NCBI RefSeq assembly: GCF_014696625.1 | Contig: NZ_JACJQL010000002.1 | Span: 286,512-350,511 of the forward strand | From: Nostoc parmelioides FACHB-3921 | GTDB taxonomy: Bacteria > Cyanobacteriota > Cyanobacteriia > Cyanobacteriales > Nostocaceae | Direction of reading: 5' to 3' | Length of the DNA: 64,000 bases | Shown: piece by piece, positions 36,837 through 46,644 of the stretch | Numbering within the stretch: the stretch's first letter is position 1 | Layout of the letters: every line of letters starts with the position of its first letter | Position numbers and translations under genes: made by a program | Notes under the pieces: generated by a model | Seen by the model: only the letters and a program-made list of their open reading frames with translations | Database searches by the model: none | What the model was told of the DNA's origin: nothing

Positions 36837-37497
36837 GCAGAAAAATTTCCGTTAAATTAGCTTGAGTCGCCAGAGCGATCGCCTGTGGTAATATACGGTG
36901 TTCCTGAATCTGAATCCTGGCATGGAGTGTCTCTGCTGTGTCATCGGGTAATATTGGCACGGCAGCCTGCATCAAAATCGGCCCACTATCCACTTCTAAA
37001 GAAACTAAATGCACAGTGCAGCCTGTAATTTTCACCTGAGCCTCTAAAGCTTGTTCTACAGCATGAATACCTTTAAAGCTAGGTAATAAACTAGGGTGAA
37101 TATTAATAATCCTCCGGGGAAAGGCATCAATTAAAACCGATGTTACCACACGCATCCAACCAGCTAAAATTATCCATTCCACATCATATTGGCGTAGAGT
37201 TTCCACAATTTTTTGATCAAGAACTTCCCGATTTTTGTATTCACGGTGATTTAATAAAACCGTTTCTATTCCTCTATTAGCTGCTCTAGTTGCTGCTTTA
37301 GCGGTGGGATTATTGTAAATTAAAACTTGGATTTGGGCATTGAGTTGCTGGTCTTCAATAGCTTGAGCAACTGCCTCAAAATTGCTACCACTACCAGAAG
37401 CCATTACCCCCAGTTTCACAGGAGCGCTATGAGAAAATTGATGTGTATTAATGCTGGGAGAAACAAGGCTAAAGGTAGAATCAGGGCGGAGGGTCAT
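36805..37497 (-). CDS. purN: Phosphoribosylglycinamide formyltransferase
   Basis: The GART pattern is clear: GVMASGSGSNFEA, IYNNPTAKA, the catalytic block LAGWMRVV ... RRIINIHPSLLPSFKG, and TVHLVSLEVDSGPILMQA with the active-site Asp. It transfers a formyl group from 10-formyl-THF to GAR in purine synthesis. The frame extends 20 residues upstream, but the ATG at 37497 (MTLRPDS) is more plausible since the longer part reads through repeat-like DNA. It converges on the CPBP gene and overlaps it by 32 bp. Confidence 0.95.
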   Translation of the reverse strand: MTLRPDSTFSLVSPSINTHQFSHSAPVKLGVMASGSGSNFEAVAQAIEDQQLNAQIQVLIYNNPTAKAATRAANRGIETVLLNHREYKNREVLDQKIVETLRQYDVEWIILAGWMRVVTSVLIDAFPRRIINIHPSLLPSFKGIHAVEQALEAQVKITGCTVHLVSLEVDSGPILMQAAVPILPDDTAETLHARIQIQEHRILPQAIALATQANLTEIFLPTTGAVSTNN

Positions 37498-37812
37498 AAA
37501 CAATTCAAAATTAGGGGCTGGGGAAATGGGGACTGGGGATTGGGAAAGAATATACACTCAGCACTTTCAAGTTAGTTACTCATGAGAAAATTTCTTTTAC
37601 CTACACCCTTAGAGGATGTTTGAAAAATCCCTATTGGTGTAACCAAATATTTCAGATCCCCCTAAATCCCCCTTAAAAAAGGGGACTTTGATTCTAGTTC
37701 CCCCCTTTTTAAGGGGGGTGAGGGGGGATCAACAAGTGTCTAAAATCACAGTAAACCACTTTTCAAACACGCTCTTACACCCATTTTCAAGACAGCTGAG
37801 AGGAAGATTATA
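37498..37812. other. Intergenic region with one palindromic element
   Basis: Apart from a short run of GGGACTGGGG-like repeats near 37520-37550, the region holds the mini-element at 37609-37777. No gene seen. The ABC permease promoter must be near its right end. Confidence 0.5.
37609..37777. mobile_element. Complete palindromic mini-element with TTAGAGGATGTTTGAAAA ends
   Basis: The ends TTAGAGGATGTTTGAAAA and TTTTCAAACACGCTCTTA are near-perfect inverted repeats. The core 37655-37730 has the GATCCCCC / GGGGGGATC arms. It is about 169 bp and ends 36 bp before the permease start codon. Confidence 0.8.
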
Positions 37813-38697
37813 ATGCCAAAAATATCTACTAAGTCATGGTTAGACAATGATACATTCGCCGCTTGGACTTTTCTTGCCCCGGCTGTAATTTTGTTGGGTT
37901 TATTCGTATTGTGGCCTATCGCCTATTTGTTTTATTTAAGCTTTACTGCTGGTAGTTTCACTTCCACCGGTACGTATTGGGTAGGCTTCAAGAATTACTG
38001 GCGATTGTTACTTAACCCTGATTTTTGGCAAGTTATTGGCAACACCGTTTATTTTACCGTAGCTTCTGTAATCCCCAGCTTAGTTATTCCTTTGGGGCTA
38101 GCAGTTTTATTGAACCGTTCTATGGCCTTGCGAGGGGTGCTGCGTAGTGCCTATTTTCTGCCATCAATTATTTCTCTTGTTGCTGCTGGTTTAGGCTTCC
38201 GTTGGTTGTTTCAAACCTCTGGCCCGGTAAACGCATTTTTAAATATATTTGGCATTCCTACAATTTCCTGGCTCGGAGATACATTTTGGGCAATGCCTGT
38301 ACTAATTATTTTAAGTATTTGGAAACAACTAGGGTTTAATATGGTGGTGTTCTTGGCGGGGTTGCAAGCCATTCCCCCCAGTCGCTACGAAGCCGCAGAA
38401 TTAGATGGTGCCAATGGTTGGCGACAATTTTGGCATATCACTCTACCGGGATTAAGACCCACTTTAATATTTGCCACTGTCACCACGGCTATTTTCACAT
38501 TGCGGAGTTTTGAGCAAGTTTATGTAATGACTGGTGGAGGCCCTTTAAATACAACCAACTTACTGGTTTACTACATTTACCAAGAAGCTTTCGGACAATT
38601 TGATTTTGGTTACGCCGCCGCCGCCGCAACAGTACTTTTAGCTATAGCTTTGGTTCTTGTGTATTTGCAATTGCGTACTTGGGAAGAGGAATCATAA
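37813..38697 (+). CDS. Sugar ABC transporter permease (MalF/UgpA type)
   Basis: The 294-residue protein has six hydrophobic segments and the binding-protein-dependent EAA motif EAAELDGANGWRQFWHITLPGLRP (residues about 195-218), which docks with the ATPase. The opening LAPAVILLGLFVLWPIAYLFYLSF is typical of MalF/UgpA-like permeases of carbohydrate uptake systems. No binding protein, second permease or ATPase lies next to it, so the substrate is unknown and partners are encoded elsewhere. It stands alone. Confidence 0.9.
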   Translation: MPKISTKSWLDNDTFAAWTFLAPAVILLGLFVLWPIAYLFYLSFTAGSFTSTGTYWVGFKNYWRLLLNPDFWQVIGNTVYFTVASVIPSLVIPLGLAVLLNRSMALRGVLRSAYFLPSIISLVAAGLGFRWLFQTSGPVNAFLNIFGIPTISWLGDTFWAMPVLIILSIWKQLGFNMVVFLAGLQAIPPSRYEAAELDGANGWRQFWHITLPGLRPTLIFATVTTAIFTLRSFEQVYVMTGGGPLNTTNLLVYYIYQEAFGQFDFGYAAAAATVLLAIALVLVYLQLRTWEEES

Positions 38698-38860
38698 GTT
38701 GGGTAATGGGTAATGGGTGATTGGTGATTGGAGTATTCCATTACCTATGATTTCTTGGAAAATGTAGTAAATTTTACGTCTATAGTCGGATACAAATGAT
38801 AAATTTTTCAGGCTAGGATGTTTTCCTAATAAAACTTTTATCTTTGAATATTAAATATTT

Positions 38861-39916
38861 GTGATTAATCAACCATCTAAAAGTTTGACAAATACTCACT
38901 TAGAGCAGAATATCAACCAAGGGTATAAATTTAGCTGGTTTGATTGGTTTTGCTTGTGGTATCCTCCTGGCTGGTTGATTTTATTTAACCGTCACTGGCA
39001 ACATTATCATCAAGACCCAGATGGATGGAATTGGTTAGAGTATTTATTATTTTTAATTCCTTGCGGATTTTATTTAGCATTTTTGATTCGATGGTTGCGC
39101 CTGGGTTGTCGTTCTCCCAGAATAGAGGCTGAGGAATTTAACCCCAATTATCAACAGGCTTTTCGGGAAGAGATTTTAGCCCCAATAGTGCAGCATTATT
39201 TCCGTGGTGAATTGCATCAAATTGAGAATTTACCATCAACAGGCCCGATGATTGTGGCGATGAATCACGCGGGGATGTGTTTCCCTTGGGATTTTATTAG
39301 TTTGGGTTATTTATTAGGTCAAACAAGAGGTTGGGTAGCCCAACCAATAGCAGAGGGGTCATTATTTGAACATCCTTGGATGGTGTGGTGGCTACCTCCC
39401 AAATGGTCGCAGGTTTTGGGTGCAGTCCGGGCTGATTTGAGTGATTTTGAGGCAGCCGTAGCCCAGGGTAAAATTCTGTTATATGCGCCCGAAGGAATAC
39501 GGGGGCCTCGTAAAGGCTGGCGACAACGCTACCAATTACAGAAGTTTGATTTGAGTTTTTTACAATTGAGCGATCGCTATCATATCCCCATTCTCCCTGT
39601 TATCTGCATCGGTAGCGAATCTTTACATCCTTGGACTATTAATTTAAAAAAATTACGGAAATTATTTAAACTACCGTTTTTACCGATATCACCTTTAATA
39701 TTTGCTTTAATTGTCTTCCCTTCAATGGGTGTTTGGGCAATGAGAACTCGCTTACATTACTTTGTTGAGCCTGTAGAAACATTAAATGACAAGGTTTTTG
39801 ATTGTGTTTCTAGTAAGGAACGTAAGTTAGTTTATCAACGTACTAAACGATTCCAACAACAATTACAATTTCGCATGAATCAATTATTAAATAAAAAATT
39901 GGATGTGCTGGAATAG
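38861..39916 (+). CDS. Lysophospholipid acyltransferase (PlsC-like)
   Basis: The 351-residue protein starts at GTG 38861. After an N-terminal membrane region (YLLFLIPCGFYLAFLIRWL) comes an LPLAT domain: MIVAMNHAGMCFPWDF (acyltransferase His region) and LYAPEGIRGPRKGW, the counterpart of the FPEGTRS block. The spacing between His and Asp is wider than in canonical PlsC, so substrate specificity is uncertain. It likely acts on glycerolipid or a related acyl acceptor at the membrane. It stands alone. Confidence 0.75.
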   Translation: MINQPSKSLTNTHLEQNINQGYKFSWFDWFCLWYPPGWLILFNRHWQHYHQDPDGWNWLEYLLFLIPCGFYLAFLIRWLRLGCRSPRIEAEEFNPNYQQAFREEILAPIVQHYFRGELHQIENLPSTGPMIVAMNHAGMCFPWDFISLGYLLGQTRGWVAQPIAEGSLFEHPWMVWWLPPKWSQVLGAVRADLSDFEAAVAQGKILLYAPEGIRGPRKGWRQRYQLQKFDLSFLQLSDRYHIPILPVICIGSESLHPWTINLKKLRKLFKLPFLPISPLIFALIVFPSMGVWAMRTRLHYFVEPVETLNDKVFDCVSSKERKLVYQRTKRFQQQLQFRMNQLLNKKLDVLE

Positions 39917-40209
39917 GCATTGCCCAGCAAAACCGTGATACTACGCATATTTTATAAATTGGTCAATAAGTAAATACCAATACACTAATAAAATAGCCGT
40001 ATTACGAGAATTTACTAGCAGACATTCTTAGTTAAGATAAAAGCTAAATGTTTACCGGGAAAGAATCACGCGGACGTATTCTAACAATTTGATAGGTTGA
40101 TAAAGCTTCACGAAAACTTAAGTATATTTATCAACCCAATAAACAAGATTCCAGCGTTACAAATAAGTTAGCCATTTTGCAATTCTTTTTTTAGCTAAAT
40201 TATTTACCC

Positions 40210-40914
40210 ATGACAACAACACTGTTTAAAACACTAGGTGCTGCTACAACCCTCGCTGGAATTATTGCTACTGCTGGATCTGCTAGCGCAGCTACTATAT
40301 CCTTCTCAGGTGGCACAGATTTTGCTCCTACCGACATTGTTAATCAATCTATTGGTGTCAGTAAGTTTGATACATCCCTTGGTACACTCAGAAGTGTAAC
40401 CTTGCAATTTACTGGAGATGTGACAGGAGAAGCAGGTTTTGAAAACAGAGCTGCTAATGCTACCACAATTGACGTTAAACTTGCTGGTAAATTAACCTTA
40501 GAACTAGACAGCATCTTACTATCGCTCAATCCAGCAAATATTTCCGCTTATCAAGTTAGTAGATTCGATCAAAGACTCGACTTTGGCGGTACTTCTGGAA
40601 GAACTATTGCTGGACTAAATGCCACAGGTTCAGATACAAAAACTTATACAGACAGTGCCATTCTACAGTCTTTCATCGGTACTGGTGACTTGAACTTTTT
40701 GTTTAGTGCGATCGCTACATCCCAAGTGTCTGGATCAGGTAACATCACTTCCTACGTTGATACCTTCGCTAAAGCAGGTATTACAGTCACTTATGACTAT
40801 GACCCGGCTAAAGCTGTACCTGAACCTTCTGCTTTGCTTGGCTTTGGTCTATTTGCAGGTGCTGCTTTGCTTGTTCAACGCAAAAAAAGCGCGATCAAAA
40901 TATCAAATTTGTAA
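40210..40914 (+). CDS. PEP-CTERM anchored secreted protein
   Basis: The 234-residue protein has an N-terminal signal peptide (MTTTLFKTLGAATTLAGIIATAGSASA) and a C-terminal sorting signal VPEPSALLGFGLFAGAALLVQRKKS: the VPEP box, a hydrophobic helix and a basic tail. The central part is beta-rich and Ser/Thr rich. Exosortase normally processes such proteins; no exosortase lies in the window. The role is unknown, perhaps in the cell surface or extracellular polysaccharide. A terminator follows. Confidence 0.9.
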   Translation: MTTTLFKTLGAATTLAGIIATAGSASAATISFSGGTDFAPTDIVNQSIGVSKFDTSLGTLRSVTLQFTGDVTGEAGFENRAANATTIDVKLAGKLTLELDSILLSLNPANISAYQVSRFDQRLDFGGTSGRTIAGLNATGSDTKTYTDSAILQSFIGTGDLNFLFSAIATSQVSGSGNITSYVDTFAKAGITVTYDYDPAKAVPEPSALLGFGLFAGAALLVQRKKSAIKISNL

Positions 40915-41028
40915 GATTGTTTGAAGAGAGTACTTTTTCTCATCCTGCTGTTAAGTCACCCTTCAAACAATGAATGACAGAAATAGATTGCATAGAAAAT
41001 AGTGTTCAATAGATGTCTAAATAGTTTC

Positions 41029-41060
41029 CCCAGGCTAGCAATAACATAGCCTGGGTTTTT
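41029..41060 (+). terminator. Terminator after the PEP-CTERM gene
   Basis: CCCAGGCTA (41029-41037) pairs with TAGCCTGGG (41047-41055) around GCAATAACA, followed by TTTTT. It lies 115 bp after the stop codon. Confidence 0.8.
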
Positions 41061-41146
41061 ACTTTTTAAGGTTTGTGAGGATTTTATCCCAAAATAGCTA
41101 GATTATTAGCTACGATTGTTGGGATTTGTTTTTTGATGAAGAATTT

Positions 41147-41632
41147 ATGTCAGTGAGTCGCAAATATAACATTATTATTCCTATTGGTATAAGTATAACT
41201 ATCTCTTTATTGCTTACTGGTTGTTTTGAAGATAAAATCACCCAATGTCAGCGACTCATTCAGGTGGTAAATGCGGGAAATTACCTGATTGAGCAAAACA
41301 AAGGACAACAAGTCATTACAAGCTTGCAACTATCAAAGGATTTAGAAGCAATTACAACCTCTTTAGCAGAACTTAATTTCACAGACCCAAATCTCAAGGA
41401 ATTTCAAACTAGTTTCATCAAAGTGTTCCAAAATATTAGTCAGGCGATCGCCACAGCAGGTAAGGCGCTTGGTGCAGCTAAATTAGCGGAAGAATCACCC
41501 ACAGGTAAAGAAAAACTAAAAAAGGCTAGAACAGAAATTGACACGGCTCTCACTAAAGTCGCAAATACTACTGGCAAAGAAGCAGATACCTTAGTTAAAG
41601 AACTAAATAAATACTGTAATCAGCCTGAGTAG
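41147..41632 (+). CDS. Hypothetical lipoprotein
   Basis: The ATG at 41147 gives a lipoprotein signal: MSVSRKYN, a hydrophobic stretch and lipobox LLTGC. The mature part (about 130 residues) is helical and rich in Lys, Glu and Ala. It has the look of small cyanobacterial periplasmic lipoproteins; I do not recognise the family. An upstream extension to 41126 (TTG start) is possible but weak. Confidence 0.7.
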   Translation: MSVSRKYNIIIPIGISITISLLLTGCFEDKITQCQRLIQVVNAGNYLIEQNKGQQVITSLQLSKDLEAITTSLAELNFTDPNLKEFQTSFIKVFQNISQAIATAGKALGAAKLAEESPTGKEKLKKARTEIDTALTKVANTTGKEADTLVKELNKYCNQPE

Positions 41633-42269
41633 GTGAATGATAAAACCGCTTTTGTTCAATAACTAGATTTTAGGCTTGATTCTTCCTTTTATAGCTGTTG
41701 ATGGTTGAGAGTTGACAGTTGACTGACGGACTTGAAAGCCTTTTGTTGTCGAGAGGATTTTATCTGAAGTTGATGTCTTCATCTATCTGGCTACGACTAT
41801 AATTCTGGCTAATCCTAAATTTTCCAGATAATTCAGGAATCTGACACCAGCAGATTGTAATTAATCGGGAAACTAGAAAAGAGAGGTTGTTAGACAGTAT
41901 TTTTACTTTGCTTTTTAGTGTTTTTTACTACAGTTATTGATCATTGTTTTACGAGAATAGGTTTACCACTAATAATTTTATCGCTATACTGTGGCTTGTC
42001 AGGATTCATCTATGTTATTCACGTAAAAACAAATATAAAAACTCCACCCACAAGGGGATAGAGTTTTGTCAATAGTCAGTGGTTAGTAGTTAGTGGCAAA
42101 AATATTTAAAAACCACTCCACTTGTGGGTCGGGGTATTAGATCAGATTGTGTCAACAACTGACAACTAATACGCGTAAAGCCTTCGGCATAGCTCCGCTT
42201 AACGCAAAGCGTCCCGCAGGGAAGCGTAATAAAATTCAGACTAATTATACCTTTTGAGAGCGAACAGCT
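41633..42269. other. Intergenic region with repeats
   Basis: This ~640-bp stretch contains a TGTTGATGGTTGAGAGTTGACAG repeat-like run near 41695 and a GC-richer palindromic repeat near 42170-42228 (CCTTCGGCATAGCTCCGCTTAACGC). No gene was recognised. Confidence 0.5.
42170..42228. repeat. GC-rich Nostoc-type repeat
   Basis: It reads GCGTAAAGCCTTCGGCATAG and then CTTAACGCAAAGCGTCCCGC, a pattern of short complementary blocks typical of dispersed repeats in this group. Related GC-rich blocks occur at 46645-46760 and 50440-50510. Confidence 0.5.
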
Positions 42270-42914
42270 ATGAAAGAAGAATTATTAGCCAGAGTATTGC
42301 AAGTCTTGAGTATAAATATGCGTTGGATGACTTGGAATTTATTTTTGGCTTTTATACCTTTGCTTTTGAGTGTTTGGCTGTTCCGCATCAGAAGCGGACG
42401 CTCTTGGCTATGGTGGCTAGGATTTTTAGTTTTCTATGCTTTTTTACCTAATGCACCTTATTTATTAACTGATGTAATTCATTTAATACACGACATTCGC
42501 ACCATTGAATCGGTATGGATGATTACCTTAGTGCTAATTCCTGTTTATTTGCTGGTGATATTAGCAGGATTTGAAGCTTATGTCATATCTTTAATCAATT
42601 TAGGTTATTATTTACACCGCATTGATAAAAGCGAATGGATTTTAAAGGTTGAATTAATCACTCATGCTTTGTGTGCGATCGGTATTTATTGGGGTAGATT
42701 TCTGCGATTTAATAGTTGGGATTTTATTACTCAACCAGATGCTGTATTGACTAGAGGTATAGAAGAACTTTTAGGAAAGCAGCCTTTGATTATTATTACT
42801 GCTAGTTTTGTGATCCTCTTAGTTTTATACTTAATCATGAAACGAGTATCTTTAGGTTTTGTGATGCAGCGAAATAATTCGATAGGGAGCAGATCAAGGC
42901 GTACTGAATACTAA
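42270..42914 (+). CDS. DUF1361 membrane protein
   Basis: The 214-residue protein has about six hydrophobic segments and the DUF1361 core LGFLVFYAFLPNAPYLLTDVIHL. Its members are predicted membrane proteins of unknown role. The ATG at 42270 is preceded by a spaced GAGAGCGA, a weak Shine-Dalgarno. It converges on the AI-2E family gene, ending 46 bp before that gene's stop. Confidence 0.85.
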   Translation: MKEELLARVLQVLSINMRWMTWNLFLAFIPLLLSVWLFRIRSGRSWLWWLGFLVFYAFLPNAPYLLTDVIHLIHDIRTIESVWMITLVLIPVYLLVILAGFEAYVISLINLGYYLHRIDKSEWILKVELITHALCAIGIYWGRFLRFNSWDFITQPDAVLTRGIEELLGKQPLIIITASFVILLVLYLIMKRVSLGFVMQRNNSIGSRSRRTEY

Positions 42915-42960
42915 TTTTTTGATTTTAGTAATAAATAGTACTTTTCAAACAATCTGTTAA

Positions 42961-44049
42961 CTATTGATCGTTAGGTGAGGTATGGTCAATAGTAACTGTT
43001 GACATAACATCATCCGACTTGCCACCCTTAAGAGCATCGAAAGTTCCTTTAATGGTGCCGGCAATAGGAACAGCAACTAGTGTTCCTAATAAACCTGCTA
43101 TTTCATATCCCATCAAAATTGCTACAAAAATCCAGATTGGATTAAGTCCAATAAAATTACCCAGCAATCTGGGGCCTAAGAGGTTGTCTTTAATCTGCTG
43201 CATGATAATTGCAGCGATCGCCACTTGCACTGCTAACCACCAGTTTTGCAAAAGTACCAAAATTGTTACTAACCCAATACCTAAAGTTGCGCCAATAAAA
43301 GGAATCAGTTGAGAAATTCCAATGAGTATGGCAAATAACAAAGCAAAGGGTACTTTGAGAATAAGGAAAATGGGGGTAAGCGCGACAATCATGAATAACC
43401 CCAGTAATAACTGGCTGAGGAAGAAATTTTGAAAGTTTAGCTGCAAAGATTTGGTTAGGGGGAATCCGATTTTAGATGGTAGTAAATTAATCAAACCATA
43501 CCAGACGCGATCGCCATATATCAGCATATAAAATGCCAGCACTATCACTAATATAAAATTGAGCAATCCTGAGAGCAATGTTCCCGCTAATCCCACTGCA
43601 CTGGAAGCCAGTTGCTGGACGACACTTTGAATACTGGCGTTTATTTGATTACTCGCAACCCGCAAATCGAGGGGTAAACGTCGCTGCTTGGCAAATCTCT
43701 CAAAATGCTCTAAGTTTGCTTGACTAGCTGTTAACCAATCAGGAATTTTATTTAATAATTGGACTGTTTGGTCAATCAGCATCGGCACTAAAGTAACTGT
43801 CAGAATGCCGAATAAAGTTAAGGTAACGAGCAGAACTATAACAACGGCTTGGGTGCGGGTAATTCTAGCGCGTTCAAAAAATTTTACTAAATAATTCAGT
43901 AGGAAAGCTAAAATCGCCGCCAGGCTCAGGATTGTCAAAGGGCTTTGAAAGTAGCGAAAAAGTACGGACAATAGCCAAACATTCAGAGCGATCACCGGGC
44001 CGCTCAGACCATAAATGAGTAAACTTTGAAGGGATGAAGAACGGCGCAT
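42961..44049 (-). CDS. AI-2E family transporter
   Basis: The 362-residue protein has eight or so membrane segments and the family core LNFQNFFLSQLLLGLFMIVALTPIF and GISQLIPFIGATLGIGLV. The family (PF01594) exports small molecules; the name comes from an AI-2 exporter, and the substrate here is unknown. It is divergent to pdxH, with only 23 bp between the start codons, so the two promoters are very close or overlap into the coding starts. Confidence 0.9.
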   Translation of the reverse strand: MRRSSSLQSLLIYGLSGPVIALNVWLLSVLFRYFQSPLTILSLAAILAFLLNYLVKFFERARITRTQAVVIVLLVTLTLFGILTVTLVPMLIDQTVQLLNKIPDWLTASQANLEHFERFAKQRRLPLDLRVASNQINASIQSVVQQLASSAVGLAGTLLSGLLNFILVIVLAFYMLIYGDRVWYGLINLLPSKIGFPLTKSLQLNFQNFFLSQLLLGLFMIVALTPIFLILKVPFALLFAILIGISQLIPFIGATLGIGLVTILVLLQNWWLAVQVAIAAIIMQQIKDNLLGPRLLGNFIGLNPIWIFVAILMGYEIAGLLGTLVAVPIAGTIKGTFDALKGGKSDDVMSTVTIDHTSPNDQ

Positions 44050-44072
44050 TGATGCAAAGGAATTAAATCATT

Positions 44073-44717
44073 ATGGATAGAACCATAGCTGACCTCCGCA
44101 AGGATTATACCCTAGAGGGTTTGAGTGAAATCGAGGTTGATCCTAATCCTTTCATACAATTTAAAAGGTGGTTTGAGCAGGCTTTAGCAGCCCAACTTCC
44201 AGAACCCAATGCTATGACGATCGCTACAAGTACACCAGATGGTCAACCTTCTGCAAGAATGGTACTGCTTAAAGACTTTGATGAACGGGGTTTTGTCTTT
44301 TTTACCAACTATAACAGTCGCAAAGGTCAAGAACTAGCGGAAAATCCCCAAGCAGCTTTGGTTTTTTGGTGGGCAGAATTAGAACGCCAAGTCAGAATTT
44401 CAGGTAGGGTAGAGAAGGTTTCAGAAAGCGAATCGGACTACTACTTTTACAGTCGTCCTGCTAATAGCCGACTGGGTGCATGGGTATCGAATCAAAGTGA
44501 AATCATCCCCAGCCGAGAAGTTTTAGAGCAAAGGATGCAGGAATTTCAGCATAAATATGAAAATCAGGAGATTCCTAGACCTGCCCACTGGGGGGGGTTG
44601 CGAGTGATCCCCTCAGAGATAGAGTTTTGGCAAGGACGCTCTAGCCGCCTACACGATCGCCTGCTTTATACTCTTTTAAATGATGACAGTTGGGAAATTC
44701 ATCGATTATCTCCTTAA
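44073..44717 (+). CDS. pdxH: Pyridoxamine 5'-phosphate oxidase
   Basis: The 214-residue protein matches Pdx[86 protein letters not shown] and the C-terminal [12 protein letters not shown] with FMN/PLP contacts. It oxidises pyridoxine or pyridoxamine phosphate to PLP using FMN and O2. It is divergent from the AI-2E family gene. Confidence 0.95.
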   Translation: MDRTIADLRKDYTLEGLSEIEVDPNPFIQFKRWFEQALAAQLPEPNAMTIATSTPDGQPSARMVLLKDFDERGFVFFTNYNSRKGQELAENPQAALVFWWAELERQVRISGRVEKVSESESDYYFYSRPANSRLGAWVSNQSEIIPSREVLEQRMQEFQHKYENQEIPRPAHWGGLRVIPSEIEFWQGRSSRLHDRLLYTLLNDDSWEIHRLSP

Positions 44718-44765
44718 TAAGCTGTTACTCATTTAAATTGTATATTTCGCACTCAGGTTGTCAAA

Positions 44766-44790
44766 AGTCCACAGTCCACAGTCCACAGTC
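44766..44790. repeat. STRR heptamer array (AGTCCAC type)
   Basis: Three to four AGTCCAC units. Confidence 0.7.
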
Positions 44791-44957
44791 CAAGCTAGCC
44801 TTTAACTCTGGACTCTTGACTATGGACAGCCCTGACGTAAGAGTATTTGATTTAGCTGCATATCACCTTATAGTTCCGAATGATGAGTAGAATACCATCA
44901 AAAATCTGAGATGGTGCGTTAAGGTATCTCCAAAAAATAAATTATTCCGTTCAAGTC

Positions 44958-44987
44958 GTTGACTGTTGACTGTTGACTGTTGACTGT
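44958..44987. repeat. STRR heptamer array (GTTGACT type)
   Basis: Four GTTGACT units. The downstream CCGTCAACGGTCAACA can pair with them in part. Confidence 0.7.
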
Positions 44988-45067
44988 GAACCGTCAACGG
45001 TCAACAATGAACAATATCAATGGAATATTTTTTTAATTGGAAGTCCCTAACTACTCAACACTTATCA

Positions 45068-45928
45068 CTATTCTGCTACGGCGGATTTAGTAGCTAATTG
45101 CAGTTTGGGGTCTGGCATAAATGTATACCTGAGGTAAAATCCACCCCAAACAAACAGGATAATTAATAAAGCACCAATACCCAAAGGACTGGGTAACCAG
45201 AAGACTACTTCTATATGGTTGAGTTCACCTGGTTGCAGTTGCCACACTAGCTGTCCCCTTTGCTTTTCTGGTGGGACGGCCGTTTCTGTTCTTTGAATGC
45301 TTTTGGCTCCCCAAGGTGTTTTTAAGGCGAATTTTAAATCAAGAATGGAGCCAGTATCCGTTAAAACATTACCTTTATTGGCGATTAAAGAGAGCGATCG
45401 CAAATCTAGGTCATAAATTAATTGATTTCTAACTACCAAAAGAAAGTTATTTTGTGTCAATAACAAATTGGACTCTACTTTAGGAAATTCTGAATTTTCC
45501 GCACCTGCTTCAGTGTCATTTGTTTGATGGGTGCGGGAATTAAAAAATTCGTTGAATTTTGTTTGTAATTCTTGACCATTGCTAAAAGGAATCGTCACAA
45601 TTACTTCTTCTGGCGAAATGCGTTTGGCATTCCCTTCTAGTTTACGGGCGCGGCGTTCTATACTTGTTAACCATTCATATACATAATCACCACTAAAACT
45701 GGTCAGCCTATCTGCCAATTTGATATGCTGCACAAGTTGACCATGATTAGAATTATCAAAATTGACCCCCACATCGTACTGCACACAGCCAGTCAAGAGC
45801 AGTGATGTTAACAGTACTAATAAAAAAATGGGTTTGCGAAGTTTATTTTTAGCAGTTAAGTTTGGCAGAAAAAACTTAAACTGTTTGATGATTTTTCTGA
45901 AACTTTTACCAAAATTACCATAACTCAT
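45068..45928 (-). CDS. DUF3153 lipoprotein
   Basis: The ATG at 45928 is supported by AGGAGA about ten bases upstream; the frame opens earlier with a TTG. The protein has a lipoprotein lipobox LLTGC near residue 47, followed by VQYDVGVNFDNSNHGQLVQHIKL (a DUF3153 hallmark), a beta-rich domain and a C-terminal transmembrane segment (GIGALLIILFVWGGFYL). The function of DUF3153 is unknown; it is found in cyanobacteria and plants. It follows the TPR gene by about 110 bp, so the two may be co-transcribed. Confidence 0.85.
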   Translation of the reverse strand: MSYGNFGKSFRKIIKQFKFFLPNLTAKNKLRKPIFLLVLLTSLLLTGCVQYDVGVNFDNSNHGQLVQHIKLADRLTSFSGDYVYEWLTSIERRARKLEGNAKRISPEEVIVTIPFSNGQELQTKFNEFFNSRTHQTNDTEAGAENSEFPKVESNLLLTQNNFLLVVRNQLIYDLDLRSLSLIANKGNVLTDTGSILDLKFALKTPWGAKSIQRTETAVPPEKQRGQLVWQLQPGELNHIEVVFWLPSPLGIGALLIILFVWGGFYLRYTFMPDPKLQLATKSAVAE

Positions 45929-45979
45929 TAATATAGTTCTCCTCAAAATTTACTGCGCTATGGGTGTTAGTTGTAATTA

Positions 45980-46017
45980 GTTAACAGTCAACAGTCAACA
46001 GTCAACAATCAACAGTC
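45980..46017. repeat. STRR heptamer array (CAACAGT type)
   Basis: Five CAACAGT/CAACAAT heptamers between the DUF3153 and TPR genes. Confidence 0.7.
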
Positions 46018-46035
46018 ATCTTTTTTTACCTCCTC

Positions 46036-46557
46036 CTAAAAATCCAGCCAAACCAAATATGAAATAGTTAAACCAATCACAATTAAGGCAAGCCAGATGA
46101 AGCGATTATCTTTGGTATTTACCTGAGAAAGATCAACAAATTCGACTTCAGTAGGTGCTTTTTTTTCTGTAGGTTTACGTGGCTTGGCCATAACACGAGT
46201 TTTGGCTTCATTGTCAGACAGTGCGCCTAAATCAGGAATTTCTGTCATCCAATTACTGGGTCTTTTCAATCTTGGCGCTTGCAGGATATAAAGCAAACGT
46301 CGGGCTTGTTGGCTAGTTTCTGAGTGGGGATGACGACGAAGTTGCTGACAAAGAGCGATCGCATCTTCTGTACGTCCGGCCGCTTCATAGGCTGTAACTA
46401 ACCAAATTTCTACTTCACCCCCAAGGCGGGAGTTACGCGCGACTAAGGCGCTGGCTTTTTCGAGATTTTCTACGGCTTCTCGATATTGCCCATTTTCAAA
46501 AGCAACTTTACCCGCTTGATATCGAGTTTTAGCCAGTTCTAAACTTTCTGTACTCAC
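46036..46557 (-). CDS. TPR protein with C-terminal membrane anchor
   Basis: The 173-residue protein starts at GTG 46557. It has three TPR-like repeats in the first ~100 residues (AKTRYQAGKVAFENGQYREAVENLEKA; LGGEVEIWLVTAYEAAGRTEDAIALCQQL) and ends with a single hydrophobic helix (FIWLALIVIGLTISYLVWL). The topology suggests a cytoplasmic scaffold tethered to a membrane. It is upstream of the DUF3153 gene on the same strand. Confidence 0.8.
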   Translation of the reverse strand: MSTESLELAKTRYQAGKVAFENGQYREAVENLEKASALVARNSRLGGEVEIWLVTAYEAAGRTEDAIALCQQLRRHPHSETSQQARRLLYILQAPRLKRPSNWMTEIPDLGALSDNEAKTRVMAKPRKPTEKKAPTEVEFVDLSQVNTKDNRFIWLALIVIGLTISYLVWLDF

Positions 46558-46644
46558 TTTTGCCCACCGATCAGCACTAACTGGAAAATAGGGAGTGGGG
46601 GGTAGGGGGAAAGATTAGCCCCCATTACCAACTTACCCTCCGGG

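Larger units (their letters stand above)
44718..45067. other. Intergenic region with heptamer arrays
   Basis: Two heptamer arrays are present: AGTCCAC units near 44766-44790 and TGTTGAC units near 44958-44987 followed by a complementary TCAACGGTCAACA. A short stretch (about 44927-44950) resembles the flank of the 65-bp element at 34954. No gene. Confidence 0.55.
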
